DNA from: Eonycteris spelaea
Taxonomy: Eukaryota > Chordata > Mammalia > Chiroptera > Pteropodidae
NCBI GenBank assembly: GCA_003508835.1
Contig: PUFA01000105.1
Span: 1,984,001-2,048,000 of the forward strand
Length of the DNA: 64,000 nt
Direction of reading: 5' to 3'
Shown piece by piece: positions 30,271 to 43,067 of the stretch (positions are counted from its first letter, which is position 1; each line of letters opens with the position of its first letter). Position numbers and translations under genes: made by a program. The notes beneath the pieces are model-generated. The model saw only the letters and a list, made by a program, of their open reading frames with translations. It did not search any database and was not told the DNA's origin.

Positions 30271-32937
30271 CATGATTCCAACTTCTGTTAGACATGACAG
30301 GTATTGGATTACCACTGAACCAAATTAATTTTGTACACGATTTATTCTTTATAACAGAATAATTATAATCATTTAAATAAAGTGTTAATTATATTTTTAA
30401 GAAGCATATCTAGAATAGAAATGTGAATAGGTAAAAAAAGTAAAGGTAAATACTCTTGGAATTCAGTCATACATGGTCAAAACAAAATGTCTATTTTAAA
30501 GGCTAGCATTCTTATGTATCCAATGAAAACAGATTTAAACCCAACCTCTTCTTACAGCTTTTACCAGGAGAGAATAAAGATCAAGCATGGAAAGTAATAA
30601 CTCTCTGATATACTCTAAATGTCTCAAAGAATTCACCTGTTTAAAAATATATTTAGTCATATTTCTGTTCCTGTACAGACCACTGTAGTGGATTCTCACC
30701 GGACTATTTCCAAAGTCTTTGTGAATGTTTATGTTTGTGCTCCTGCTTTCAAACATTTAGAAATTAAAGAAAGAAAGGTTCCTTATGGAAACCAATGTTT
30801 AAAGTATTTTAAAAATATGGCGCTACTAGAATAGAGCATCTCTAAACACAGAAGTAGTGAATAAAAATAGAAATTCTCTGATTAATTATAACTATTCATA
30901 AGCAAAAGCAGAGAGTAAAATCTTTTAAATTTATTTTTATTCAAAAAAGTGGTCTTCTCTTACCTTAGAATCCTCATTAAATATAAGTTTAATGTTTACA
31001 CTTGTAAAGTAATGGAACATTCAGAATCTTTCTTAGCTTGTGTATTTCACGTTAATGAATATCCTTACAGTCACACAGAATGAAAATCTGTGTGGGAACT
31101 GTAGATTCCTGTAAAATTATACATATGACATGACACAGAGTAACACTAACTAGGAATAACTTCCCATAAACTTTATATGTTAAGAATGTGCCCTTGTGAT
31201 AATAAAATATATGAAACAAGATTCTTCAAAGGATTAGTTAACATTTTCAACATTGTAATATAATAAACTCCTTCTGAGTGCAGTGATTAACAATTTTGAA
31301 CTAGTGTTCTATTGTTTATTTTCATGACATCAAGAATGCCACACATTCATGAAAAGAAGAGAAAAGCAGACCCCAAGTCATTTCTGTTAGGTCATTTCTA
31401 AAATAATAACAACAAAAAAAAAAAACCCCAACCAACTTATGATACTCTCTGCTATCATAACTTGTAACCATTCAAGGATATTTTCATATATTTTTCTCAG
31501 AACTTGGCTTATAGCTAGAATTGTTGAATTTGGAGCCTGTTTGAATGAATTCAACATATATGCAGAATTTTTTTTAAAAAATGTGTGTATATATAAATAC
31601 TTGTAATGTTATGCACTCCAACTCTACTAAATAAAAGTTATAGACAACGTTCGGTGCTTAATGGCTTGGGGTCCTGATTTCTTTCCAAATAAATGTTCAC
31701 GGAAACACAATAATAAAGGTAAAGCTACATATGCAATAAAAAATAGACTAATTATGCATTTCAGTATCAAATATAAACATACTGGGAGTGACTAAAGATA
31801 TCTGGCCAACTATCAAGGTAGAAATTAAAGTTTTAAGCTGAACTCAGACTTTCTAGACTAGAATACAATTGAATATTGGCAAACGAAATTTCCAAGTTCA
31901 AAGAAGAAGGTCCCGTGGTTATCAGAAATCTCTCATAAAATATTGGAAATGAACCAGAAATAAAAATATTGCTTAAAATACCCAGAGGTATAAACTTAAG
32001 AGAGAGAAAGCAATTCTCAAAACATGTTTTGAATTTTGCTAAACAAAAGCATTTCAATGTGAAATTTAATTTTGCCAAGCTCAAAACACTTCCAAGTTTT
32101 CCGAGGCTTAACGCATACACATTTATATTCTTTCTTTTCACCACCCAAGCAACCATGAGACTAGCCTTCCAAAACCACGACTGATCTTTCTCTGATCGAA
32201 GGTATCACACACAGTTCTCTATGTAGCTCACCATACCCATTCATACAGTTGCATAGAGAGAACAGCTCTGACATTTAAGAGATGAACTATAACATTTCCT
32301 ATCTTATGGTTAGAGAAAAATGACATTTTGGTTGAAAACATTATAATTTGAATTTTTCTTAAAAAGTACTGTCAAGACAAAACTCATTATCTTCAGCTCT
32401 TTTAAGCCAGCAATGTGGCTAAAATGGCTCGATTTTCTCTGGAGAGAGCCGACACCTCCATGTTCTTTTTAATAATCATATATTTAATACAACTATTTTG
32501 GCAAATAATGGTCTTCCAAGGCACAGCCCAAAAGAGTATGGTCTGAGCCTGAAATTGAGAACCTCTTCCCTAACAGAGCAGTGAAAAAGCAGTGTTTTTC
32601 ACCATTCTCATGCTTGCTCAATGTTCTGAAGCTGAGAACTGATGAATTTAGCAACTGGAGCTAAGAATTCAGAATTGGAACTGGGCACAGAAAAAGTGTA
32701 CTTTGAAATCCTCTGGCCTAAAAGCAGTATGTTCACTCTTAGAAGCACATGAGTCCTTATGTATATTAGATAATGGTTACTAATGTAATATTTCTTCAAA
32801 AACATTCAGAATAATCTCAGACACTTAGATACATGCTTCCTGTTTTGAAGTTCCATGTTATGAAAGAAAAGTCAACATGTACAAATAAATTAAAATTCTT
32901 TTTCTGCAAACGGAATTCTGAGCCCAAAGACAAGTAA

Positions 32938-32981
32938 AGCACTCACTTTGCATCCCTCTGAGAAGGGATGCAAAGAGTGCT
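32938..32981. repeat. Hairpin with 18-20-nt arms
   Basis: Left arm 32938-32957 and right arm 32964-32981 are reverse complements apart from a 2-nt bulge (AC) in the left arm. The loop is 6 nt (32958-32963). The perfect inner stem covers 'tttgcatccct' / 'agggatgcaaa'. Confidence 0.9.
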
Positions 32982-32999
32982 ATATTTCTTACTTATACA

Positions 33000-33130
33000 C
33001 TTATTTCTCATAATAACTTTAGGAGGTGGGTACACCCCTTTTATAGATAGGAAACCAGAGGTGAATGTTAGTTTTAGTAAGGGGTGAAATTCAAACCCAA
33101 GCATGTTATCATTGTTATATTACCTCATAA
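33000..33130 (+). mobile_element. MIR SINE fragment
   Basis: Contains 'cataataactttaggaggtg', 'cttttatagataggaaacca' and 'gaaattcaaacccaagc', in MIR order. Diverged. Confidence 0.6.
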
Positions 33131-33189
33131 ATAAACCTCTACTAGAAACCAGGCTAATTATAACCAGATAAAGGATAAACCCAACATAA

Positions 33190-33905
33190 ATTCTATTCAT
33201 TGCCTTTAAAATTGTCTTCCTCTCCAGTGACATCTTAGTATGTGCCTTTGTCATTGCCCTGTTCCTCTTGTCCCATATTTTGTGTGAATCATCACATTCT
33301 TCAGACTCTGCGTATACACAGCCCTAGTAACTCTTCTGTCTTGTCTAACGTTTCCATCAGCATGCCAAGCCAGGCTCTCACCACCTTTATCTGAACTAAT
33401 TAGTAGCTTTCATACTGGCCTCTGGCATGCCACTCAACAGATGAATTTTTCTGGAACACTTTTAACATTACCCTTCCACACAAAACCTTCAATGAATGGT
33501 CCCATCTTCCCTGGTGCTATTTCTGAAAGTATAAGTTGTGGATGATCACATTAGAACTAGTGAGGAGTTAGAAAAAAAAAATGTCGATTTCTGGCCTTCA
33601 ACTCCAATCCATTGGAACATATTCTCTGAAGATAGGGTTCATGAATCAGCATTTTAACTAGCCTCCTGGGTGATGTGTAGAAGCCTTAAAGTTAAGAGCC
33701 CCCCGCCCCTTGAAGTGTGGCTTCATCCTTCACTCCAGGCTTGTCAGCCTTTTCATTATTGCCCCACAACCACTGACTTAATTCTCCTTTCGTCTTCATT
33801 CAAGCTCTTTGCTGTTACTCCCTTTCCTCTCTTCTTTTACTTTCTAAGAGCCAATCGACGTCCTTCATGCTTCCACTCTAAATACTGTAATGCTTCTTTG
33901 TATTC
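33190..33905 (+). mobile_element. LINE-2 pieces with an embedded hAT-like fragment
   Basis: Pyrimidine-rich L2-like stretches occur at about 33190-33480 and 33700-33905; the second has 'gctgttactccctttcctct' and 'tactgtaatgcttctttgta'. Between them, 33540-33690 contains 'catgaatcagcattttaact' and 'agcctcctgggtgatgtg', which resembles MER-type hAT elements. Boundaries and family names are approximate. Confidence 0.45.
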
Positions 33906-34779
33906 TGGGCAGGTGAACATTACACATCAAATTTTTAGATGGCAGATTATAAAAATATAACACAAATCCATCTACCTTCATGAAAAGTGGATAGTTGACA
34001 TTCTGTCTCAGTGACTCATGGTAGGTACTATGAACACAGATTATTGAAATCTGCAAAAAATACGCATCTACATTGCCATTAAGGTCACTGTATTCTCCCG
34101 TGGTTGTCTATGGGTTACTTCTCCAGCTGGTGATACGCTTATTTCCAAAAGCTTTGCTCAGTCCTCTTCTAGTTCTCAGATTCAATATGCTATGGATCAG
34201 TAAAGCTGTATAAGTAAGCTTATGGAAGAATTCCTATGCTAAAAATGAAGAGGCTCTGGTTGAAATTTCAAGAAATATAGTGCCGATTAATGTAAGGTTT
34301 TGTGATGTAAGTGTGCGTTGCATGCTGAAGTCCTTCGTTTACTTTAAGATTCAAAGCTCACTCACTAGGATTGAAAGCTCTAAATCTGACTTCAGAGCAA
34401 ATGGGTGTTGGTAAATAAATTTTTAAAGGGTGTTAATATGCAGAGTTTCTTAAAAGTAAATATAATCTCATCAAAATAATCCAAATATTGCTATGAAGAA
34501 ACTTATTAAGACTTTCCTGATTCTATATACTATCCTAACATAATACATATATATTTACATTTTATTATTTTAATTTAATGTAGAAACACGGACAGAGTAA
34601 AAACACAATTTTTGAAATCTCAAAGATCTGAACATAAACAACCAGGTAACATCAATAACCATAATTTTCACATATTCAGAATGAAAACCTATAAATGCCC
34701 CTTTCATGCCCCAAAACATATAAATGCCTCAATCCCAAGGGTAATTGAGATTAATGTATTTATTTTATTTGATGGAACT

Positions 34780-34965
34780 TTTAGAGTATCTTCTAATACC
34801 TACACCACAACCCTTTGAGCTAGAAATTATAACATTTCTAGGAGACTAAAGATAAGAGAATCATCAGAGTCACAACTAATCAGTATCAAGGTCAGAACTG
34901 GGGCCTAAATCTGCATGACAACTTTAATGTCAGAGCTCTTGGTTGCATTATGCCCAAACAACAGA
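34780..34965 (+). mobile_element. MIR SINE fragment
   Basis: Shows 'gtcacaactaatcagtat', 'caaggtcagaactggggcc' and 'tgtcagagctcttggttgca', in MIR order. It is old and diverged. Confidence 0.6.
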
Positions 34966-36780
34966 AACAGACACATTCAAACACCCTCAGAGGTATTCAA
35001 TGCCCTATAGCTTGCATATCACGACATTGCTCTTTTAAATTTTATTCATAATTATTCTCATAACAGTGTGTGTAACAAGCACTAAGGTATGAGTATTGAT
35101 ACATAACAACTTACTAGGGAGTCCAGTTATATCCTCAAATTTAAAAAAAACTGATGTAGAAATTGAGCCTTAAAGAAATCCAGCCAGCATATCCCGCAAC
35201 AGATTCAAACCCAGACAGTCTGATTAGATTGTGATATTTGTATAATAACTTTTCTAATATCTTCTTTGTAGTAATACTTTTAATGTATATGGTAAAATAT
35301 GTCTTTCTACCAGGTTATAAAATTAATGGGATGCTGCTATATTTAGCTAAAAATCTTGAGATTCTGGCCCACTGTCAGACATATAGATGACTCTTATTAT
35401 GTGTTAATGACAACACAGTTAGCAAAGATATCACTTACCACATATTATTTCAGTAATCGGTGACATTTTTAACAATGTTCTGCTGGACAAGTATCTCCTC
35501 CTTCCATTTCTCCCAACCACACTATTTCACTTCATCTGTTTCCATGCTGAATGAACAGCTGCAGTGAATCTGTAAACCTCAGAGTAATCACCATGGAGAC
35601 TTATCCTCTCCTACCAGGTATAGAGACTCATGTATATAAGAAAGTCACCCTTACTCCTCACGGCCTATGATAAATTATAGACAGTTGCTCTCCTTCCCAT
35701 CATCCAATAATTATATTTTATTTCCTGGGTTATCTTTTCTTGTTTATTATTCTTTAAGCTTCACTATAGAAATCTTAAAATTACAGGATCAAAATGCAAC
35801 CTACCCTGAGCTATAAGGAGGATATAATTTCCCCACTTACCCTGACAAAAAAAGAATCATACAATGTGTGACAAACATAAAATAGTGTCGGCAATCATGA
35901 GGAGAAACGAAACCAAATATGTACTCATTAACATTCTTTGTAACAGTACATCTTTAAAACCTGGGGTCTCAGACTTCTTTCTTTCCTTTACTATACAACA
36001 TCGTGCTTGGTTGTGTCTCTCATCCTCAGTACTATTAATCTCACATTCATAATTTGTTCCATTTAACTTTTTGTGAGTCAATCAATATTTTCCAGATCCT
36101 TAAAAATCTTCCTTTTGGGGAATGCATTTGCTCCCTCTACGTGTATTTACCTCTTTCACACCTCTCAAATGTATAGGTATTCTGAATTTTTCACACACAT
36201 AATTATAGTCAATCTCACTCAAGAACATTTTTAGTATCCTCCTCTCCCCATGTTCTTCAGCATCATTGTCGTTGGGTAATGTTTTGTGGGCTTTTGCAAA
36301 ATAAGTGCATTGTGTCTAAGTGAATATTAGAAAGAAGCCAGTATTACTTGAGAATTTAAAATAATAAAGGTCCAAATAAGATAGAAGGTAGAGTTTAAAA
36401 GTAAAAAACTGTTAAGATGGTCTTTTAAATTTAAAATCTAGTCACCAAAGTCTGAAAGAGATAAATTAGGTGACCACCTGTGTTTGATAACAAAGACCAC
36501 CACAATAAAAAGAAAAACACAAGGAAATATTATAACTATTATAAGACATGGTACCACAGGATTCCTTCTCAGGCCTAAACTTCACAAGGGATCCTCCAAC
36601 AGAATTTATTTCAATTACAGGTGCTGACATTCCCATCCCAATTCAGAAACACTTCTCCTTAATAAAATTACAAACAGAGATTTAAGGGAAATTATGGTCT
36701 ACTGCTTAATAAAGAGAAATGTGTGGAAGGTACTATGTCATTGACTTAACTGAGTGAAATTCACTCTTTTCATTTGTACC

Positions 36781-36804
36781 AAAAAAAAAAAAAAAAAAAA
36801 AAAA
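36781..36804. repeat. Poly-A run of 24 bases
   Basis: Uninterrupted A24. It may be the tail of a plus-strand retroposed sequence, but I could not define its body or a target-site duplication. Confidence 0.9.
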
Positions 36805-36907
36805 GACAAAGAGCAACCGTATGACCTATCTCAAAGGTGTTTTTCATGATGAATAAATACCACTGCAGGTAACATCTCTACAAATGGAGAGCAGCAACAA
36901 CAAAACC

Positions 36908-37266
36908 CGCTGGGCGCTGCGGCACGAGGTGATGTATAAATAGATGCTCTACGAAGAGAACACAGCCGTGGAGAGGCAGGTAGAAGCCAGCTCCCGGGGC
37001 TGCGGCGTTGGCACAGCTAACCAGACTCCAGATGGAGAGGGGAGCCTGGGGGAGCCAAAGCATGTGAGAAGCACAGGCTGCCCATCTGGCGTACCTTGCG
37101 GTTCCTTGAACACTGCAGGTCGGGCGAGAACCTCAGCAATGACGATAAAGAACAAAGAACGAAGAGCACACGCGTTCACTTGAACCTGCCTCCCACACGT
37201 GGTCTTATAGTACCCGAAGCCATGGTTAAATGTCAAAATGTAGAAGTCACTCATCCTTCCAGCGTG
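36908..37266. promoter_or_regulatory. CpG-dense patch with a TATA motif, candidate regulatory element or alternative first exon
   Basis: About 360 bp with 20 CpGs by my count, in surroundings that have almost none. On the plus strand a near-consensus TATA box (TATAAATAG, 36935-36943) sits just inside. The patch has open frames on both strands (79 codons plus, 101 codons minus) that do not resemble a protein I know, and I do not call a gene. It could be an intronic promoter or enhancer, a small CpG island of a non-coding RNA, or a GC-rich repeat. Confidence 0.35.
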
Positions 37267-37794
37267 ACACTCAGATAATCATGATGCCAAATTTTGTACT
37301 TACAGCACTATGCCTTGACATGACAACGGCTGCTTTTAACATCTTATTTTGACCTTCATTTTGACTTTATGTCTTTAGACATGTGAAGTTTGTTTGAAAG
37401 AGATTCCAACCTCACTTCTCTGTTTATAATAAAATGTAGACAACCGTGATCCCTCCGGTCGTCCAATGACATTATTTATTTTGCTTGGAATCTCAAGTAA
37501 ATACCAAGTCATCTCTTACAAGTTCTGCTTGCAACATAACCACAGGACACAATTTTGCTAAGTACTCTGCCACTACGTAGCGATGATCCCCATTCCCCAG
37601 TGTCAATAAAGTTCCTTGTTCCCTTCTAAGCCCTCACCAGTAGCATCCCAAATGTCCATATTCTACTAGTATCATGCTCAAGGCTTTTTCTACCATGTTC
37701 CTCAAAATCCTTCCAGCCTCTGCTCACAGACTGATTCCAAAGCCATTTCTACATTTTCAAGTATTTCTTGCAGGCGTACCCTACTTCCAGAACC

Positions 37795-38395
37795 CAAAAT
37801 CTGTGTTAATTTTCATTGCTGTCACAACAAATTATAACCAATTTTGTGGCTTAACATAATACCATTTATGTCATAGTCGTGCGGGTCAGAAGTGCAGGCA
37901 CAGTGGCAGCTCAGCTGGCTGCTCTGCTCAGCATCACAGGGCTGACCTGAAACTGGGGACTGCATTCCTCCTGGGGAATCAGCTTCCAACGCTTACTCGG
38001 GTTGTTGGCAAAATGAGTTTCTTTGGAGCCACAGGGCAGAGGGCCCCGAGGTCCTGTTTTCCTGGGGAGCCTCTTTCAGCTCCTTCAGGCCACATGCAAC
38101 ATTCCTCTTCACCTTGAACTCTAAGACAGCAGGTTGAGTTGTTCTCACACGTTCTTCTCACACTTCCAATCTCTCTGACTTCTGTTATAGCTCTCTGACG
38201 AGTGCCTTCTGCTTTCACGAGTTGATGTGATCACAGCGGGCACACCTGAACCATCCAGGCTAATCTCATTTTAAGAGGAACTGTCTAGTAATCTGAATTC
38301 CACCTGCAAAGTGCTCTCATAGCAGTCTCTCACCGAATAACCCGTGGGCAGGAATCTTGAGGGGACATCTTTAGAATCTGCCCACCACATTCGTG
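37795..38395 (+). mobile_element. Old LTR-type (MLT1-like) repeat, family uncertain
   Basis: Landmarks are 'attgctgtcacaacaaatta', 'tgtggcttaacataatacca', 'gggtcagaagtgcaggcaca', 'ctggggactgcattcctcc', 'taatctgaattccacctgca' and a terminal 'tagaatctgcccaccaca'. This is a common mammalian repeat order that I know, though I am not sure of its name. The body is moderately diverged. Confidence 0.55.
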
Positions 38396-38774
38396 TTCCT
38401 CTGACTTTCCTTCCCTGCCCTCCCTTGAGAAATTGGATTACGTTTTAGAATTCCATTTAATCTTCTCTTGGCTTTGTGAATCTGATCTTTTATAAAGTCA
38501 TTAAATTATAAAGTCATTGATATGAATGTTTCAGCTGTTGTTCTCACATTTACAATATACAGTTCACACACTAAACCATTAATTTAGGATTAATCATTTT
38601 ACCTTCAAGCAAAAGTAAATAAGCAAACTTTATAGCTACACAGGTCCTTTACCACCCTTTTATGACATTATCACACGTGTCACATCGAAAGCACCATCAG
38701 ACAATTTTCCCTGCTCTACTAAATCACCAACCTTTCCCTCTCTACTAGATGACTATCAACATACAACTTTGCTC

Positions 38775-39800
38775 CAATACCTACCATTCTTTTTAAAGTC
38801 CTCTCTTGACCCCAAGTGTCCCTCATGCCATTATACCATTCTCTGCTTACCGTTCAGAGCAATTTTTAAAAGTTGTCTATACATGCTGCCTTTATCTCCT
38901 TTCGTCCCTTTAACCAACTCCCACCCAACTTTCACCCCACACAACACTGAAACTTTCCTTGCCAACACTGGTATATTTCAGGTGGTTTATTCCAGTGTGA
39001 CGGTAGCATCAGGCGAGGCAGACCACTCCTCACAATCCTAGCTTTACTCCCATGATATTGGCTATTCCCTGTCTATTTCTGACTCTGAAAAAGTCTGCTT
39101 CCTAAATGTTAGGATTTCTCAAGACTTTTCCCTGAATTTGCTTCTTTCTCAATAGTGCCTCCCAGTTAATTTTATCTAGCTCTGTGTATTTGAAGACTAG
39201 TCACATATCAAAGACACCAATTTTATTCTTCTGGTTAAACCTCTTTACTGAGTTTGAAACTTGCTTATCCATTGAGTAGCTGACATTTTACATTGAATCT
39301 CTGATACCTTCAACACAGCAGCTCCCAACTCTTTCAACCTCCCGCTGCAGACCCACGACTCCAATAACAGAATTACGCATCTGCATCATTCTCTTCTCTC
39401 AAGTCCTTTCTTCTTTTTGTCCCCACTCTGTCACTGACACTGGAGTCCAAATCATCTTCTTCCCTAGATGCTGCACAAGCCTCCCTACGGGTTTTCCCAA
39501 GTTTTACTATTTCCCACATCTAATCAAGTCTCCAAGAACAGTGAATTTGAACTCCTTTAAAGTCAGTCCGTTTCATCCCCTGCTGAAAACCTTACGAGGA
39601 TTTCTCTTTATGCTACGAAATCAGTCCAGTTTTGTTTCATATGGCCTCCAGTCCCTGCTAAACTCCGTAATCTCATCTCATGTGATCCTCCTGTCGCACC
39701 CATTATGCTCCGGCCACACTGGTCTTTGTTCAGTCTCAGCAACACATCGAGCTCCTTCCTGCCTCAGGAACTTTGCATACGCTGTTCAATTTGTATGAAA
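38775..39800 (+). mobile_element. LINE-2 element, plus orientation, RT 3' part to near the 3' end
   Basis: Landmarks follow L2 order: 'cttgaccccaagtgtccctc' (38806), 'aagttgtctatacatgctgc' (38870), 'acaacactgaaactttcctt' (38941), then a decayed middle. 'cagtccgtttcatcccctgc' (39565), 'atggcctccagtccctgcta' (39642), 'tgctccggccacactggtct' (39705) and 'cctcaggaactttgcatacg' (39764) follow. At about 1 kb it is the longest L2 copy here. Frames are broken. The central part (39070-39330) is only inferred from position. Confidence 0.75.
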
Positions 39801-40009
39801 AAATACATTCATAATCACACATTCTTAATCTTTCTTATATTGCTGAGTATCGATTCTAAGCTAATCATGAGGTTAAATGCAGGGACGCCTGTTAAACAAT
39901 ACAGGTCTTCAAGGTCTACCATGTATGGTACTGAAGACAAACAATACAAAATATATCATATGTATATTCAAGTTAATAAATAATACTACGACAGGCAATA
40001 TGGGGAGAG

Positions 40010-40400
40010 GAGTAATTTGATTTAATGGAGAAGGCTTCTCTGAGAAGGTAATATTTAAATTGAGGCCGAAATGATGAGAATGATGCAACTAAGTAAATGA
40101 GCCATTTCCTAGAACATTCAAAGCAAAGAGAAGAGCATGTGCGAAGGCCCCGGGTCCAGAAAGACTGTCCTGTGATAGAAGAACTGAAACGTGGCCATGA
40201 AGACTTAAGAATTTGGGTCAGAAGAGATGCATTTGCAGGAAAGTTGGAGAGCAGAAAAAAGCCCATTCAAGCAGGATCTTGAGAGACCAGATGAGGAATT
40301 TGGATTTTATAAGCACTTTGGACAGCTTTTAGAGTTGTTTGCGCAATAAGTGACACAATTTGATGTGCAAAAATAACTTTAATGTAGTGCCTTTTAAAAC
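40010..40400 (-). mobile_element. LINE-2 fragment, minus orientation
   Basis: Reads as antisense L2: 'agaaggcttctctgagaagg', 'aaattgaggccgaaatgatg', 'catgtgcgaaggccccgggt', 'aggaatttggattttataag', then a region like 'agtgacacaatttgatgtgc'. It lies about 200 bp after the plus-strand L2 at 38775-39800, in the opposite direction. Confidence 0.7.
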
Positions 40401-41724
40401 ATATCTCCATAAAATATAGCCTAAAATCAACCATTGAGATCACTAATAATAAGAACATCTCCAGATACTGAACGTCCTCCAAAGGGGCATTTTATTCTTT
40501 TATTATAAGGTTACATTAGAAGACAGCTTATTCTCAAATAGCTGAGTCCATAAAACTTGAAACAAGAATTCATTTGAAACTACTAAAAATATATACACAC
40601 AAGCATAAAGAAGTCAATCCCCAAAAGGAAGGCGGAACAGCTAAACTCAATAATATTATGATGGGCAGAAGCCAATATATATTGTGCATATGCAGCAGCT
40701 ATAAAAGAAATAACTATAAATGTCCAATTCCAATAAAACACACAGCAAAAAGTCAGAAATAAAAAATAACTCCAATCTACTTTAGCAGCTCTATTTATAT
40801 AGTGCATGCATTTTCTTTTTCATGACTTTGCCTTACTATGGCTTTAAATGACGAAGTCAGTACTAAGTATTTTGCTTCACATTTTCCAAAGAGTACATGT
40901 GACTCAGGAAGATTGTAGGGAACAATCTCCAAATAACCACAGCTAGAACTCAGATTCATGATTTACTTAATACTCCCTGATGTGAGTATTTTAAAGGTTC
41001 AGTTTTAAGGAGATATGCAAGTTTCTTATAAAGGAACTTGCTCTATTGCATGCATTTAATCTATTCTTTTAAAAAATTCATATTAGGAATATCCAAAAGA
41101 AGCAAAAAATGTAGAATACAACCAAGAGAGAAGAGCTTATGATCTTTTAAAGTTTGAAACTTCCAAAGTCCTCTAAGAGGATTTCTAAAAAATAAATTAA
41201 CTGACATTACAGTGTAAAAACCTAACAAAATAAGTTTGTTTTTAATCAAGGAGATTTTGAAAAAAATTAACGTTTTTTTTTTGTATAAAGGTTCAAAATT
41301 TATTGCTTTGAAAATAAGTTTTAAATCATTGAATCATGAGAGTGAGAGAAGAAAACCCCATTTAAATGATTATCCTATTTGTAAGAGCAAGTGAGCCTAT
41401 CTTATATGCTGAGTACAGCAAATGAATAACGAAGTTAATCTTGCAAGGCAATTAATTTTGGTTTAACGTACCCAGATAAATATTGCAAATTTAAAGAAGA
41501 ATAAGGGGAACTTGAATGTTCTATTCATCTTTGATAAGTAAAGGGATTTTCTCTGCTTTTTCCAACCATTAAATGAAATACTCCAAAATACCTTTCTGAC
41601 ATGAAAATAAATGATACTCAAGAAGATCCAGGACCAGTAATATGTTACATAGTCCGATGTTCTGAGAATGCTTATGTATGTGAATAATCAAAGACACAAG
41701 TAATAATCACAAAAACAGCTCTCA

Positions 41725-41900
41725 TTTTTTGAGGAGCCTTCCTGTGACATGTATGCACTTAACATATATTATCTCGATTCTCACAATTATCCTGAGGATG
41801 GAAATAGCATTGAATTTTTGTACAACTGAAGAAGCAAAAGCTAAAAGAAGTAACTTGTTCAAATTATACAACTTAGCACTTAAAAATCATATATGTTCTC
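41725..41900 (+). mobile_element. MIR SINE fragment
   Basis: Contains 'acttaacatatattatctcg', 'attctcacaattatcctgag' and a diverged 'aagaagtaacttgttcaaat'. This is MIR in order. Confidence 0.65.
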
Positions 41901-42130
41901 ACAATTTCTTCTATACTGAAAGGTATTCGCTAGATCCCGGTAATCGAAAGATAGGACATAATTTCTGCTTCAGTCTGATGATAGAGATAGACAAATAAAG
42001 CAATAGCTCTAACATAAAGTGAAAAGATAAAACATAAAGAATGCAAAGCAAACAAACAAAAAGGCATAAAGAATGTCATGGGAACCCGGCATCATTATTT
42101 TAACTAGGTTTATGAGGAGGGGAACAGGGA

Positions 42131-42234
42131 CCAATGTGTTTAATGAATGATGAGGCTAAAACATATTTTAATAATTCATTGTTGCTGAAATTTAGCCATT
42201 AATCTAACTTTGCAGTACACCTTAACAAATTATT
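42131..42234 (+). repeat. Left arm of a 104-bp inverted repeat
   Basis: This 104-bp stretch is the reverse complement of 43068-43171 with 3 mismatches (about 97% identity). Weaker pairing continues outward to about 42105 and inward to about 42240, with a small indel in the outer extension. The two arms are 833 bp apart. The arm has no known-family landmarks that I recognise. Confidence 0.93.
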
Positions 42235-42489
42235 GGGATGTTTAGAAGTGATGCTGGGTTCAAAATGAGTCTCTGAGGAGGATGAAGAGTTAACCAGGAA
42301 GAGAAACAGGGAAGGTGGTGGAAGAACTTAGAGGAAAGTACATCGCAAAGTCACACAGGTATAAAATCATCAGATATTTTTCAGCAACTCTAAATGACAA
42401 CATTGCTGGGAGCATAAGTCTTATGGAGAGAAAGGGCCAAAAATGAAATTGGAAAATATATCAGATGTCTATGAGGAAAAAACAATGAC

Positions 42490-42770
42490 TTATGTTATCT
42501 TGAGAAAGTTAGTCTTTCTCTGTGTTCCTGTTTCCTCACCTGTAAAATGGGTCAACGATACCTACAGTTTTTGTGAGGAATAAATGAGTTAATGACCAAA
42601 ACTTAAAAGAATGATCAAAACACAATATATTCAAATATATTTGCTCGTATTATGTAACAGAAGAAAAATAGCTGTGTCCAGATCATACGGCTAGTAAGTG
42701 TCAGCCAAGATCTAAATTCAGATTGGAAGAACTCTATAGCCACTGATTCTAACACTACCTGAGGTCTAGT
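42490..42770 (+). mobile_element. MIR SINE (42490-42615) followed by a second MIR-like piece (42640-42770)
   Basis: The first piece has 'gttcctgtttcctcacctgt', 'aaaatgggtcaacgatacct' and 'gtgaggaataaatgagttaa', a clear MIR match. The second has 'tcatacggctagtaagtgtc' and 'ctgattctaacactacctga', as in the antisense half of MIRb. Both lie in the spacer of the inverted repeat. Confidence 0.75.
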
Positions 42771-42863
42771 GACTTAAAAAATGTGTACACAATGCAATTC
42801 AGAAAACAAATGTTGTTTTCCCTCATTGTTTACTTAAGAGCTCCCAAAATTTTTTAATGGAAA

Positions 42864-42908
42864 TAAAGGAAGAAAGAAAAAGAGAAAAAGAGAAAGGAAA
42901 GGAAAAAA
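42864..42908. repeat. Purine-only (GA-rich) tract
   Basis: About 45 bases of G and A only on the plus strand, made of GGAAAGAAAAAGA-type units. Such tracts can form triplex DNA. It lies inside the inverted-repeat spacer. Confidence 0.85.
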
Positions 42909-43067
42909 ACATCAGCTATGGGTTGTAGCATTTACTCTCTATATGTGGGAGAACTATGAATAATTATTTTCTATTTTTAACTTAATTTTAAGGTTTTTTT
43001 TTTGTTTCAAATGGATGTACTTCAAACTTAAATACAGTTGCACATTGGCATTGGGCTATAAAAATCT

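Noticed and set aside
36541..36804. Retrocopy ending in the A24 run
   Set aside because: No recognisable gene body upstream and no convincing flanking duplication.
36949..37254. 101-codon minus-strand frame in the CpG-dense patch as a protein gene
   Set aside because: No recognisable domain; base composition explains the lack of stops. Kept only as a regulatory candidate.
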